Shown here: positions 45,562 to 56,147 of the stretch, in pieces | Position numbering within the stretch: the first letter of the stretch is position 1 | Layout: each line of letters starts with the position of its first letter | Source of the DNA: Lineus longissimus | Lineage: Eukaryota; Nemertea; Pilidiophora; Heteronemertea; Lineidae | Assembly (NCBI RefSeq): GCF_910592395.1 | Contig: NC_088313.1 | Coordinates: forward strand, 14,030,437-14,090,436 | Length of the DNA stretch: 60,000 nt | Direction: 5' to 3' | Notes under the pieces: generated by a model | Seen by the model: the letters and a program-made list of their open reading frames with translations, nothing else | What the model was told of the DNA's origin: nothing | The model's database searches: none | Program-made: the position numbers and the translations under genes

Positions 45562-45950
45562 TTGAAACGAGCCAAATGAAACAAGCCAAACTAAGCGATC
45601 CAAATAAACATTTTAAACCTGAACTGAATGATCAAGTTTAGATGTAATATTCATTGCAGGATTCAGTCAAGTATGTTTATGGCATAAAATATAATATTAT
45701 TCACATATGGTTCCGTTCGCTTTGGTTCATTTTATATTAGAACGTTTCTTGTACTCGTTTATTTTGACTTGTTTAAAACTTAATCGAGCCAAATTAAGTT
45801 GGCCTGAGTAAATAAAAGTGCTTTTTCATTTCAGGCAAATATCAACCTTAGGCTTGCAATCATATTGCATCTAAACCTGATCTTCAATTTCACGTTTAGA
45901 ATGTTTATTTGGTTCGTTTAGTTTGGCTTGTTTCATTTGGCTCGTTTCAA
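45562..45950. mobile_element. TIR element (389 bp) with repeated GAAACGAGCCAAAT units
   Basis: Terminal inverted repeats begin TTGAAACGAGCCAAATGAAA and extend about 50 bp with two mismatches. Weaker homology continues further in. Within each arm a ~15-bp unit (GAAACGAGCCAAAT, GAAACAAGCCAAAC, TAAGCGATCCAAAT) is repeated, and it occurs again mid-element. No target duplication is visible and there is no ORF. Confidence 0.7.
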
Positions 45951-48180
45951 CGTCTTGAGCGGATTATTCCTGTGGTGGAAGATGTTGATTGGTTGTTGAC
46001 ACCAAATTAAACCAGTCCGGCTGCAGAGAGTAAAAAAATGTAAAATGCTTATTGAACAGAAGAAATGGTGCAGTAAATAAGGCCAAACAAACAGGAAACA
46101 GATGGCCGGGATTTGCTGTGATTGATATGATGGAAGGAGGCGGAAATCTATTTGTGTCACCCAGTACAATGTAGGCCTACATTGAATGCCTATACCCTGT
46201 TCATTGAATACTTTATATTTGTACATGTAGTTGAATTTGGAAGTTTCAAATTGTGTATGACGAATTGAAAATAAATTTCAACATTATTGTTGTGCAGGCA
46301 GATGTGCAAATACTATAGATTTTACACATGTACCAAGTTTCATTAAATTCGTATGCTTGATAACTGTACAGCTTTGTGAATAACTGCATTTTCTATTTTT
46401 CTGCAGCACCAGCATACGAATGGCGTTCCCCTTTTTAAACACATTTCGAAACTGTAGGTCCTCCTGCTTGATAGACTACCACAAACCCTGAACATAGATG
46501 TCCTGTTTTCAAACGATTCTGCTTGCATCTGCCTTGGTTTTTCGAGGCCAATACAGCAGCTGCTGTTAATGTCCAGTGATGAAGGATATTGCGGGGTGCC
46601 TGAGCCGACCTAACGACCACTAAGTAACGTGGATAAGAATTCATGATGACATTCTGTAATAACATGGTCAGCCTCCCGGGTGTAATTCATGATATCAGCA
46701 CTGACCAGAAACAAATGGCATGGACATTTCTGCATAATCTCCTGATCTCTCAATACATGTACAGTATATTATAGTGTTTTTCATATTGTTCTGGCCACTC
46801 AGGAATGTGACCAAATCTACAGTGGAAAAGTAATTATTCTGCAAATCAAATCAGTAATTTTCAAAGCAATGCCTGTTTTGTTTTCAGCTTTTCAGAATCT
46901 TGTACCTTTGGAGCTTGCACAATAAGGCTCAAATATGACTATCATAAGAGCAAGTTATTGCATAGGATCATGGTACAGGATATTTTGAAATACATGTAGT
47001 GGTATTTTTATGATCATTTGAGTTTTTAACACGTATATTTTTTTTCTGAACATTTGGATGAGAATGCGGAGACATATGCCAGAACATTCTGTTTCAGACC
47101 ACACTCACTGTATAGGGCGAGAAATCTGACTCGAGGAGGGGTTTACGAATGAAATGGTGGCATATTTTCTACTAGCACAGGTTAGGGGAAAATTCACCAT
47201 AGTACCTTAAAAGGTGCCGGATTATGTTACCAAAAATAGGCGGGGCATCGTGACTTAAACAGGTATCACGAAGTTTCGACTCCATCCGAATAGCTAGATG
47301 TACGTTTGATAAGTAAGAAGCACAAAAGATTAAAAAAGATGCCTCTTAATTTGCTTAATTACTACATGTGTAATACAAATGCATTGCTGACAAAATTCAA
47401 CTTCCTGCTGCCCTTTTTGGAACATTGCATTCGGAGGTGATAGTTGCATTCAAATCGGATACACTTTGGCCATCACGTAACAGAGAGTTTTTTTCTTATA
47501 GATGGGTTTTCATAGGACTTTGCTGGAGGGAGTCTTGGGAGTGTAAACGGAGGAGAAAACACCTTTGTATAGAAAGAGTTCAGATCCAAAGGGGGCATTT
47601 TCACTGGGGACAATTTAATGGGGGGCAATTTGACGGGGGCTATTTTACAGGGGCTATATTTTAACTCACACGACGTAGTGAGTGTAATGGTTACGTATGT
47701 ATCTAAAGTGTAAACAAAATTCATATATCCATCATGTCCATCGAATCTGAAAAAATTTGTGCAGACCCATGACAATTCTGGTTCCGGTGTAACATCTGTG
47801 GTTGTTCCCCATGTGTCAGTGTTTCCAAACAATAGGCAGCTAGAGAGACCACGACTTTTCAATAGGGGGGATACACAGAAAAACTTGTCAATCTATTTTT
47901 GAGCGTTCCCAAACAATGAGGGGAAACACTCAAAAACAGAAACACTCAAAAACATTACACCGGTACAGTTTGTCGCATTCCATACGGGCCGCGCTGGCCG
48001 ATCCTGCTTTCACGACGCACCGCAACCACAGTTACCATGATTCCCATTGTTTCCGTCCTCGTGACGCAATTATTTCATGACGTCATGGGCCATTGACCTT
48101 TCACGCAAGTAGATTTATTCACACCGGCGCCACTGAAGTGCGGGTGTGGGACATCATGTATTTAAAAATCGTCTGCTAGG
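45951..48180. other. Intergenic, one dispersed repeat, no gene
   Basis: About 46160-46440 belongs to the five-copy dispersed family. Near 47590-47660 short GGGGGCAATTT-type phrases repeat a few times. The open frames here look like by-products of these repeats. Confidence 0.35.
46290..46440 (+). repeat. Dispersed repeat family, copy 2 of 5
   Basis: Contains GCAGATGTGCAAATACTATA, ACCAAGTTTCATTAAATTCG, ATAACTG, TTTCTATTTTTCTGCAGCAC and a CCCCTTTTTA end, matching in order the copies at 50500, 55880 and 59740. Confidence 0.6.
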
Positions 48181-48884
48181 GTCTCATTAGGGAGTTTGTT
48201 TTTTTTTTGTTCATGCGCAGCCCCACCGTAGTTCCTAAAATCATTGATTTCTCGGTCCTTACAGTATGTCAGTGTTGATTCAGCAGTTGTTTTGGCAAAG
48301 ACATGTTTTTTGGAGTTTCTGAAACCTAGAGCGCTACTCAATAGGCGGCTGACAAGAAACTACGCATTTATACTGTTGTTGCCGACGTATGTGTACACTG
48401 AACTTGGGATGTGCGTCGGCCCCGTGTTGAAATGCCGTCCAGTGCCAGTTGGTCGTTTTTCGCTGATTTGTGCAAAATTCAACATATCTCAAAAGTTCAA
48501 TGGTTGACCCTCAATTTTTTTTTGATTTTTGTGTAGCGTAAGCAACTGTCTTTCATGGGAGAATGGTCTCTGTAAGAATTATTCAGGAAGAAATGTATAA
48601 TATTTGGGGTTTTTCGTAATTGTCCGGCCCAATTGGCAATATTGCCATTTGGGATGGTGAACAGAGCTAGGAGCAAATGCGACGCTTATGATTTATTTAA
48701 AGAAATAAAATGCCCGATTTAACATCCTACAGAATCAGGGGAATCGGGCGTTTCCAGTGATATACGACACAAATGGGTTGTCCTCATGCATTCACTTTGG
48801 AAACGCATTTTAAAATAGATGTTACGTCCTGTAAATGGGGCACGTCATCATCACGTACATTTGGGAAAAACTCCCTAACGAGAC
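48181..48884. mobile_element. Non-autonomous TIR transposon (704 bp), 5-bp TSD, empty site preserved nearby
   Basis: Starts GTCTCATTAGGGAGTTT and ends AACTCCCTAACGAGAC. The direct repeat CTAGG is at 48176-48180 and 48885-48889. The flanking host sequence (ATCGTCTG before, ATACAGGACAAC after) occurs again uninterrupted at 49254-49280, where CTAGG is single. The superfamily is not determined. An 87-codon open frame inside shows no transposase features. Confidence 0.85.
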
Positions 48885-49237
48885 CTAGGCCATACAGGAC
48901 AACAACGTCGGCGGAGACAGTTGTGACATTTCATTGCAGACAAAGAAAATGTCCTCTTCTTCTCGATTTACGTACTTTACTTCAAAAAAGTCAGTTTTAA
49001 CACTACTGCACAAATATAGAGTGGTCTTAAAGTTCCATTTGGATAGAGATTTGACGGACTGATTTGGAAATTCATTCCAACCATGCAACTGTTTCAGAAA
49101 TGAGAAAAAGCTCCTGGGTGTCATGACATGCATTATGTGTCTTGCCTCTGCATTTTTGTACTCGGACATGTCAGAGGGCTTTCAACTTTCATATCATTGA
49201 AGAAATAATTCATTCCAATCTACAAGTATATCAATCA

Positions 49238-49320
49238 CATCATTTATTTAAGAATCGTCTGCTAGGACATACAGGACAACGTCGGTGGAGACAGTTGTGA
49301 CATTTCAATTTTCATTGCAT
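49238..49320 (+). repeat. Unoccupied duplicate of the 704-bp element's target region
   Basis: Reads AAGAATCGTCTGCTAGGACA and continues ATACAGGACAACGTCGGTGG, then GAGACAGTTGTGACATTTCA. The same order appears on the two sides of the 48181-48884 element. Small differences (GGTGG versus GGCGG) show that the duplication is not brand new. Confidence 0.75.
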
Positions 49321-49434
49321 TGAGATTCGATTATTATTTCACCACAAAGAGCTGCTTCTGTCAGCAGGTATGAGACAGCTACCGGGGTGGGGACTATTTC
49401 TTTATGGGGCCTTATTGTTCAGCGTCTCCAAGGA

Positions 49435-49640
49435 ATTCTATTTTTAGAGTCCACTGGGGGGTTGGGGGGGGGGGGGGGCTTCCCCCGATGTACTGACTAA
49501 AACCTGTCACTTTCAGAGAACGGGGGAGGGGGTTTGGAGGACTCATCCCCCAATTTACTGGCTAAATATGTCAGAAGGACGGGGGTTTGGGGGGCTCCCC
49601 CATGTCAAACAGTTGTGTGAGTTCACTAGAGATTGCTCTT
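49435..49640. repeat. G-rich imperfect tandem repeat (~70 bp unit)
   Basis: Three related blocks combine a G run (GGGGGTTTGGGGG-type), CTCCCCC or CTTCCCCC, a TTTACTGGCTAAA-like phrase and GTCAGAAGGACGGG. The long G runs, up to 14 in a row near 49468-49481, could form quadruplexes or cause assembly error. Confidence 0.6.
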
Positions 49641-49742
49641 TACATATTACTGGGGGGGCAATTTTCTGGGGGGTGGGAATTGTCGGGAGGCAATTGATCG
49701 TTCGTTCGTTCCTTCCTTCGTCGTTTGTTCGTTTGTTTGTAG

Positions 49743-49877
49743 ACATCAGAGGTGTCAGGCTGGATAACTCACTGGCCCTTCTCCCGTCCAACAATCAGCG
49801 TGCTACCAGTTCCCTCTGTGTCATGGATCCTGTCTTCAGTTGTGTGGCCAACTGTCTATATAAACGGGTCCCTCGCA
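49743..49877 (+). other. Possible exon (unassigned; perhaps HELQ 5' UTR)
   Basis: A T-rich acceptor (GTTTGTTTGTAG) precedes 49743 and a good donor (CTCGCAG then GTGAGT) follows 49877, giving 135 bp with two open frames. No frame resembles a known domain. The position 740 bp upstream of HELQ's first coding exon suggests an untranslated leader exon, but a chance match is as likely. Confidence 0.25.
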
Positions 49878-50494
49878 GGTGAGTCTATTCTGCATAACTT
49901 GGTGTATTTTGTGGGTGTGACTCGGTGTTGTGGCATTATGTGGTTTATGTTCTGTGACAATGAAGTTGGGGGCACCACCACTGCACAGGCGAAGGTTATT
50001 TCGTCTGCGAGTAGTGACACCTTGCGTTAGACAGTGGAACCATGCAACAACTTCGTGGTACTTCTCGCGATTTACCCGGTACGACTTCTTTTCTGCCGGG
50101 ATTTTCGGATTTTCTGCCCGGAGTTTCTAAATTTCTCCTAAATGCGCCCAGGTTTGATAATATCTGATGAAGATAATAATGTAACGTGTATCGGCCGCAA
50201 TCAGTGGTGTAGTATGCATCAGGATAATGTCAGTTGATTTGGAGAAAAGGAGAGCTTGAAGGGTTTTTCCGTTGTCCATCCAGGTAATGTACATTTATAG
50301 AATAGATCGAATGTTTACCAGGAGACAAGAATTTGTTTATCAAGAAGGGTATGGCCTAAACTGGGGGATTACCGATCAAATCCGACGTTTCCCGACGGTC
50401 TTTTTTTTTTCTGCAAACAACGGCTTAACGTCAATGCTCTGATCACCACCTTATATATTTTCATGATTTCTATCTATGAATTTTTATAACTTTC

Positions 50495-50600
50495 CGGATA
50501 TGCCGATGGACGGTTTGCACATAATTGACAATTGTATTACTACATTTCTATTTTCCTTGATCTGCAGTAATAACGAACAGAATCCCTTTATCATGTAGTC
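50495..50600 (+). repeat. Dispersed repeat family, copy 3 of 5, just upstream of HELQ
   Basis: Shares TTGTATTACTACATTTCTAT, TTTTCCTTGATCTGCAGTAATAAC (as two overlapping words) and AATCCCTTTA with the copies at 55880 and 59740. It ends about 15 bp before the acceptor of the first HELQ coding exon. Confidence 0.5.
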
Positions 50601-50617
50601 CTCTACCTTTTTAGGAA

Positions 50618-51007
50618 ATGGCTGAGGACCATTTGTCTCGCAAGGTTTCGTCAAGGAAAAGAACGAGGACCCAGCACCATGACATTGACCTGCCGCAAAA
50701 GAAGTACCATTCACAGTCATTACACGACAACAAGACAAACCCCTTTGCAGTAGAGCAAGGCCTGCGTTCAGCAGTCAAAACATCACCAGTCAAGGTAGCG
50801 GCAAAAACCTGGTTTAGTAGTTCCTTTCAGAATGAGAGGAGCAAAAAAGTGGCCAGCCTTTCAAGGGCTCAGCCACCGCCAAAACCACCGCCTACTACTG
50901 ATGTTTGGCTTGGGAAGAAGGTGGCAGGTGTCGTAGATGATAACGAAGGTGTCTGTGGCGATCTGTCTTCGACTGACACCCCAATGTCAAAAAGGACAGC
51001 GGGAAAG
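50618..51007 (+). CDS. HELQ: HELQ helicase, coding exon 1 (N-terminus)
   Basis: HELQ is a 3'-5' superfamily-2 DNA helicase related to the helicase part of Pol theta. It acts at blocked replication forks and in double-strand-break repair with RAD51 paralogues and RPA, in the nucleus. This exon has the ATG at 50618, preceded three bases upstream by an acceptor-like CTACCTTTTTAG that implies an untranslated 5' exon. It encodes residues 1-130 and ends at a GTGAGT donor in phase 0. The segment is low-complexity and basic (KRTRTQHH near 15-21, QPPPKPPPTT near 85-95), as the poorly conserved HELQ N-terminus usually is. The gene continues through 14 more exons, all in frame, for 1,382 residues before the window ends. 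Human HELQ is about 1,100 residues in full, so the N-terminal region is clearly longer here. Confidence 0.8.
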
Positions 51008-51163
51008 GTGAGTGTCAATCATATGGCTTTTACTTATGATGATTGTATTGTAGTAAAGTGACAAGCCCTAGAGTTAAAATGAAAATAGTATCAGAGATTT
51101 TCACATTTATATAAGTTGCCAGACTGTTTTTTTACACCCTGTTTACTTTGTTATCTTTTTCAG

Positions 51164-52814
51164 CACACTCATCAACAGTGCCCAGCAATTTCTCAAGACT
51201 TGTGCTCTGCCTCTAACTCTAGCTCAGACATCTTCAACGAGAGTGACGGACAATTTGACATCGACGCAATCTGGAAACTTGAAGACGAATACTTCAGTCA
51301 AAATAGTGTAAAAAATCATTCACAGCGACAAACTGATACAGAGATGTCGGAGAAGCAGGATAAATGTTCAGACAGTGGGACGAGGCCACAGATATGTGGT
51401 GCTGGTGAAAATTCAGGAAAAACTGACATTTCTGGAAATCAAAGTTTAAGTTCTTGTGCAAAAGGTAGTTTTGGGGCTCCATCACAAAATGTTAGTGAGA
51501 GATATGGTGTTGGGCCTACTGCAGCTGCTACAAGGGCTAGTGCAGCTGCTGTAAGGAATACTCCAGCTGCTGGGAGTGGGAAGTCTACTCCAGCTTCTGC
51601 TGGGTCTAGTCCAGCTGCTGTAGTGCCTACTCCAGCTACTGTAAAGGGGCCTACTGCAGCTGCTACAAGGGCTAGTGCAGCTGCAGTAAGGTATACTCCA
51701 GCTGCTGGGAGTGGGAGGTCTACTCCAGCTTCTGCTAGGTCTATTCCAGCTGCTGTAGTGCCTACTCCAGCTACTGTAAAGGGGCCTACTCCAGCTACTG
51801 TAAAGTCTATTCCAGCTGTTGTGAGGTCTACTCCAGCTGCTGCAAGGTCTATTCCAGCTGCTGTAGTGCCTACTCCAGCTACTGTAAGGTCTATTCCAGC
51901 TATTGTGAGGTCTACTCCAGCTGCTGCAAGGTCTATTCCAGCTGCTGTAGTGCCTACTCCAGCTACTGTAAAGTCTATTCCAGCTGTTGTGAGGTCTACT
52001 CCAGCTGCTGCAAGGTCTATTCCAGCTGCCGTAGTGCCGACTCCAGCTCGGACAGGTACTGTGAAAAGTAGTCAGACTCCTGGTTTAGCTGCTTGTGATA
52101 ACAAGGGGAAGGGGAAGGGAGAAATTCATGTACAACTTCCTTCAAGGAGTAGCGACAAAGGTCCCAGGGTACTAACAAATCAAAACTGTGATAAGCGAAA
52201 TAGTTCAGCCTCGAGTGAAATCGACATTGAGAGTGCTAGACGTTGGAAAAAACGTGTCCCTGATCACGATCGTTTAGATTTTGATCATGGTGGATATTTC
52301 TCTGAGGAATTCGTAACGGGTGCTCCTAATCTAACGGTCAGTGATACTTCCAGTTTGAAGTCTGAGACTTTGTGCCGTGAAGGTTCCTTTAGTTCAAATG
52401 AATTTAAATCTCTTGTCACTCCAAAAGGTTTACATCCTTCTGTTGGTTCAAATGTGAATCCTGTGTGGAATTCCGGGCACAAAAATATCGTGACCACTGC
52501 TGATAATGTGAAAAAGAACGATTCCTCTGTTACGCCCAAAGTTTCAAATATCAACGACAAGTGCCAAGTGACCCCTGCCAGAGCGCCATCTTTAAAGGAC
52601 AAACTCAAGCAACGTCTGCAGGAAAATGCGCAAAAGTCTACGCCGCAGAATTTACGGATGCAGAATTTACGGCGAGAATCTTTAGAACTTGCTAAACGTG
52701 AGGCGGAGACGATACAGAAAGAGGGAGCAGAGTATGACATTGGACCGTTTTATGGCTTGCCGTCCAAAGTGCGGGGTCTGTTTGAAAAACTGAGGGGCAT
52801 TTCGAAATTCTATG
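51164..52814 (+). CDS. HELQ: HELQ exon 2 (disordered region with 7-residue repeats)
   Basis: Starts after TATCTTTTTCAG in phase 0 and ends TATG before GTGAGT in phase 1. It encodes residues 131-680. It is mostly Ser/Lys/Asp-rich and likely disordered. From about 51505 to 52055 it is an Ala/Pro/Thr/Val array of 7-residue units such as SIPAVVR, STPAAAR, SIPAAVV and PTPATVK, with three 84-bp blocks at 51785, 51869 and 51953. The last 20 or so residues (FYGLPSKVRGLFEKLRGI) match the conserved HELQ sequence just before the helicase core and anchor the assignment. Confidence 0.9.
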
Positions 52815-52977
52815 GTGAGTTCATAAAAGATGCACACCGTTTGTAATTACAGTGCAGTGGTCCAGAAAATAGAAATGCAGTTTATATGCACAATGATGTA
52901 GTGCAGTTATCATTCATGCAACTTCGCTGTAATGTAGTATTTAGAAAATTAAAAATAACTTGGGAGCATTGATATAT

Positions 52978-53098
52978 TTTTCTGTTGATTCAGCAAGCTC
53001 TGGTTTTGTTAAGCTGAAAACCCTTACCTCTGATAGATTCTTTCCTAGGGGTCTGAAAAGGGGGTGTTTTGGGGTAAAACGTGGGCGCTGAAAGTGTT
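52978..53098 (+). repeat. Left arm of an inverted repeat flanking HELQ exon 3
   Basis: Reads TGTTGATTCAGCAAGCTCTG and ends GGGCGCTGAAAGTGTTAAA. It is the reverse complement, with small gaps, of 53383-53522, including an exact GGGTCTGAAAAGGGGG block. It lies in intron 2, about 93 bp from the exon. Confidence 0.85.
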
Positions 53099-53190
53099 AA
53101 ATTCCTCAAGTAGCAAGATTATTGTCTTAAGTTTTATTCATATTATCACTTCCACATTAGACTGTATTTATTCGATTGTTAACTTTACAG

Positions 53191-53369
53191 ATTGGCAACA
53201 TGAATGTCTCACCCTCGAGTCTGTCAGACACGGGAAGAATCTGATCTATTCGCTACCCACAAGTGGAGGCAAGACCCTAGTTGCAGAGATACTTATCCTG
53301 CAGTCTCTGCTCTGCAAGAAGAAAGATGCGCTCCTCATATTACCGTTTATTTCGGTTGTTCAAGAAAAG
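53191..53369 (+). CDS. HELQ: HELQ exon 3 (motif I / Walker A)
   Basis: Acceptor TTAACTTTACAG and donor AAAAG then GTTTGT; 179 bp, phase 1 in and phase 0 out. It encodes [20 protein letters not shown], then LPTSGGKT (Walker A, ATP-binding Lys about 708), and [12 protein letters not shown] (motif Ia region). Skipping this exon would remove ATP binding and shift the frame, since 179 is not a multiple of three. Confidence 0.95.
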
Positions 53370-53382
53370 GTTTGTTTTCACT

Positions 53383-53522
53383 CTAACACTTTCAGCGCCC
53401 AAGTTTCACCCCCCAAAACCCCCTTTTCAGACCCCCATGAAAAAAATCCATCAGAGTTAGCTCAATAAGGTACTTTGTAATAGCTTCCCCAAGATCCAGA
53501 GCTTGCTGAATCAACAACAACA
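53383..53522 (-). repeat. Right arm of the inverted repeat flanking HELQ exon 3
   Basis: Complementary to 52978-53098 over most of its length. It starts only about 14 bp after the exon 3 donor, with CTAACACTTTCAGCGCCCAA, and carries roughly 20 bp more than the left arm. Confidence 0.85.
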
Positions 53523-53820
53523 GGAAAAACATTTTTATGCCCCCTAGCTGTATGTTATTATTGTGGTTAAAAAGTGACCAAAATGACCCCCTTTTCACCA
53601 CTCCACGCCCCCCTCAAAAACTCCCAAAGTCAGCATCGCTTTACCACTGATTCTAATGCATTAAATGAGTCAGTTCCTTACTCACCCTGAAGATGGCGTT
53701 TGTGTTGATTTAAAACTGTAGCCTTTAGAAAACTTATAAATGACTGGAGGGGGCAGGGTATTTTCAGCTGGAAAAGTGACGTATGTCGGATGGCGCTATT
53801 AACAGTATGGACCATTTCAG

Positions 53821-54021
53821 GTCCGGAATCTCGCTGCATTTGGCGTGGACCTCAACTTCCTCGTTGAGGAATACGCAGGAAGTAAAGGCTGTTTCCCGCC
53901 GAAGAAACGACGTACGCGGAAGTCCATCTATATCTGTACAATAGAGAAATCGAGGACACTCATAAGTAGTTTGATCGAAGCAGGTCGGATCGAGGAGATG
54001 GGATTGGTAGTTGTCGATGAG
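53821..54021 (+). CDS. HELQ: HELQ exon 4
   Basis: Acceptor ACCATTTCAG, donor GATGAG then GTGAGT; 67 codons, phase 0 at both ends. Encodes NLAAFGVDLNFLVEEYAGSK, then KSIYICTIEKSRTLISSLIE, and ends in VVVDE, the first half of helicase motif II (DExH). The motif is completed by the next exon. Confidence 0.95.
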
Positions 54022-54540
54022 GTGAGTGGAAAAGTAAAAAATACAGCGGAACCTCCTTTATCAGGCACCTCGCTAATACGTACACCATCTCTATAGAAGA
54101 GACTAGTTTTGGTCCCTAATTAGTTGTATCCATTCAATTTGACCTCTCTGATCAGAACACCTCTCTATTAACTCTTGCTATCTGGTCCGTACACTGCGTA
54201 CTACTGACCCGCAGTAATCTGTACTGCTAAATTTGTATCGTTCACCACTGTCCCTGTAAGTTTTTGATGATTGGTTACACCTGAAAAATGAGGTGGCAAC
54301 ACTGCATCTAATTCAATGTCCACCTCGACCCTAAGATTGGGTAATGCTGGCTATTTTACAATGAAACTTTCTAAGCCAAGTTGGGATCCAGGCAAGAACA
54401 GCCGAAACAAAATCAGTTTGAAGGAGCAACTCTGGACAATGGTGAAACTTGACAGTCTCCAGTAAATTCGAATCCTGAGTGGACAGATCGAACTTCATAA
54501 TGTCGTTCGTACATTTATTTAATTGTGATTATTTTTCCAG

Positions 54541-54616
54541 CTGCATATGTTGGGTGAGGGAGGAGGGCGTGGAGCCTGTTTGGAGTTGGCATTGGCTAAG
54601 GTTATGTATGCATCAC
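54541..54616 (+). CDS. HELQ: HELQ exon 5
   Basis: Acceptor ATTATTTTTCCAG, donor CATCAC then GTAAGT; 76 bp, phase 0 in and phase 1 out. Encodes LHMLGEGGGRGACLELALAK, so with exon 4 it gives DELH, the HELQ form of motif II. Confidence 0.93.
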
Positions 54617-55466
54617 GTAAGTACACCCTGTATTTTTAGTAAGACGCACATTGATTGTCTGTAATCGGTGTCATCGTGAATGTGAGGTGATTGATTTTCT
54701 TTTAATGGCAGACCAATGTCCTTGTTGATGATATTTTACCTATCAGTGGTTGTTTCTATGAAAATGGAACACACTACCAGAGAAATCCTGCCCTTTTTGG
54801 CAGATTTGTGATGATTGAAACAATACGCCTGCCTTGTAGTATTCATGACAAACACAGTGCACAAATAGCCTACATCAGCATGCAGCGATCGGGAAATTTG
54901 ATACACGCACTATTCGAGTACTGATAACGTGTGAGCATGCATTATGACTGACTTTTGGCATTGCCTGGCATTATGGCATTATATAGGAAATAGATACATG
55001 TATAGTTAGCCCGACAAGAAATAATTGTGAACAAACAGGGTACCCCTTTAATGTGAATTGACGGTGAACTGTGGTGGAATTTTGCGGGGAATTTTGCAAA
55101 ACAAACAACAATTCATGTGACAGAGACAGTTTGGCAAAAGCTCCAAATATTGCCAGAGATGTTGATTTTTCAACCTATTATAATGATGTCAGGGTTAAAA
55201 GTTTGAGTCTTAGTTTTTCCAATAAAACATTCTTTTGGAGATTTAATTTCCTCTTGAATCAACGTTATTCGCAAAAATTGCAAAAATGATATAAAACACT
55301 CGTGAAAATTAGCGGTTTGCAGTATTAGTACTTAATAGTATGAGATGATTCCTCCACTTTTCATAAAATTGGAGTTAATCTCATCAAATTCTTGAAAAGG
55401 CCTCGAATATTTCTCGTTACTTCATGTAAAAGTTTTGTTGCGCACAATTGCAGACTCTTCTTTCAG

Positions 55467-55564
55467 CATCTGTCCAAATCATTGGTATGAGTGCCACTCT
55501 GAACAACATTAGTGATTTACAGACGTTCCTCAAGGCTGAGCTCTACACCAGTGACTTTAGGCCG
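55467..55564 (+). CDS. HELQ: HELQ exon 6 (motif III)
   Basis: The AG at 55465-55466 (CTTCTTTCAG) is chosen over the earlier GCAG because only it keeps the frame with the phase 1 end of exon 5. 98 bp, leaving phase 0. Encodes [23 protein letters not shown] is motif III. Confidence 0.92.
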
Positions 55565-55859
55565 GTAAGTTGATGACATAATAATGAGGTTTCGCTATCC
55601 CGTTTATACGAGAACCAATCACTGAGAATGACAGGTGTATAGGGTATGGGGTCGTCAGTTTTAGGGCGGGTCTTCCCGTCCCGGCCCGAAAGAACGTGAA
55701 TTGGACGGTGGAACCCAGTGGCTCAATCACAAACATATAATGGCAAATTTGTTGGATATTTCAGCGATGCCTCCAAATGATCTACCAGGCCACTCGCCAA
55801 ATATTTCGAATTTGCATTTGAATGGGAAACTTTTAATTGTGTATATGCGTACTGGATAT

Positions 55860-56015
55860 AAATTTCAACAAGGCCCTTGTGTTGACAGATATACAAATAC
55901 TATAAATGCCAAGTTTCAGCAAATTTGTATGCATAATAACTGCACTGTGGCATTGTGTATAACTGCGTTTCTATTTTCCTGGCACACCAGTAAATACAAA
56001 CAATATACTCCTTAA
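55860..56015 (+). repeat. Dispersed repeat family, copy 4 of 5 (HELQ intron 6)
   Basis: Contains GACAGATATACAAATACTAT, GCCAAGTTTCAGCAAATTTG, TAACTGCACTGTGGCATTGT and TTTCTATTTTCCTGGCACAC. It is among the best-preserved copies. Confidence 0.65.
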
Positions 56016-56039
56016 AGTCAACTATTTTAACCATTCCAG

Positions 56040-56147
56040 GTGTCCCTTACTGAGCATGTCAAATTTGAAGATAAGTTGTACGAAGTGAAGCCAAGATCTG
56101 ATCCATCTGAAGATAAGCTCCAGCTGGCAAGGATATTAACCTTTCCT
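56040..56147 (+). CDS. HELQ: HELQ exon 7
   Basis: Acceptor AACCATTCCAG, donor TTTCCT then GTAAGT; 36 codons, phase 0. Encodes VSLTEHVKFEDKLYEVKPRS and LQLARILTFP, matching the linker between the two RecA-like domains in HELQ. Confidence 0.9.

Noticed and set aside
47473-47862. 129-codon minus-strand open frame with KLPPIKLSPVKMPP-like repeats
   Set aside because: The repeat comes from short G-rich tandem DNA near 47590-47660 rather than from a conserved protein.
52285-52740. 151-codon minus-strand open frame
   Set aside because: It is the antisense shadow of HELQ exon 2, whose sense frame joins correctly to conserved exons.
55454-55466. Earlier acceptor GCAG for HELQ exon 6
   Set aside because: Using it breaks the frame with the phase 1 end of exon 5; the downstream CTTTCAG keeps the conserved [11 protein letters not shown] in frame.
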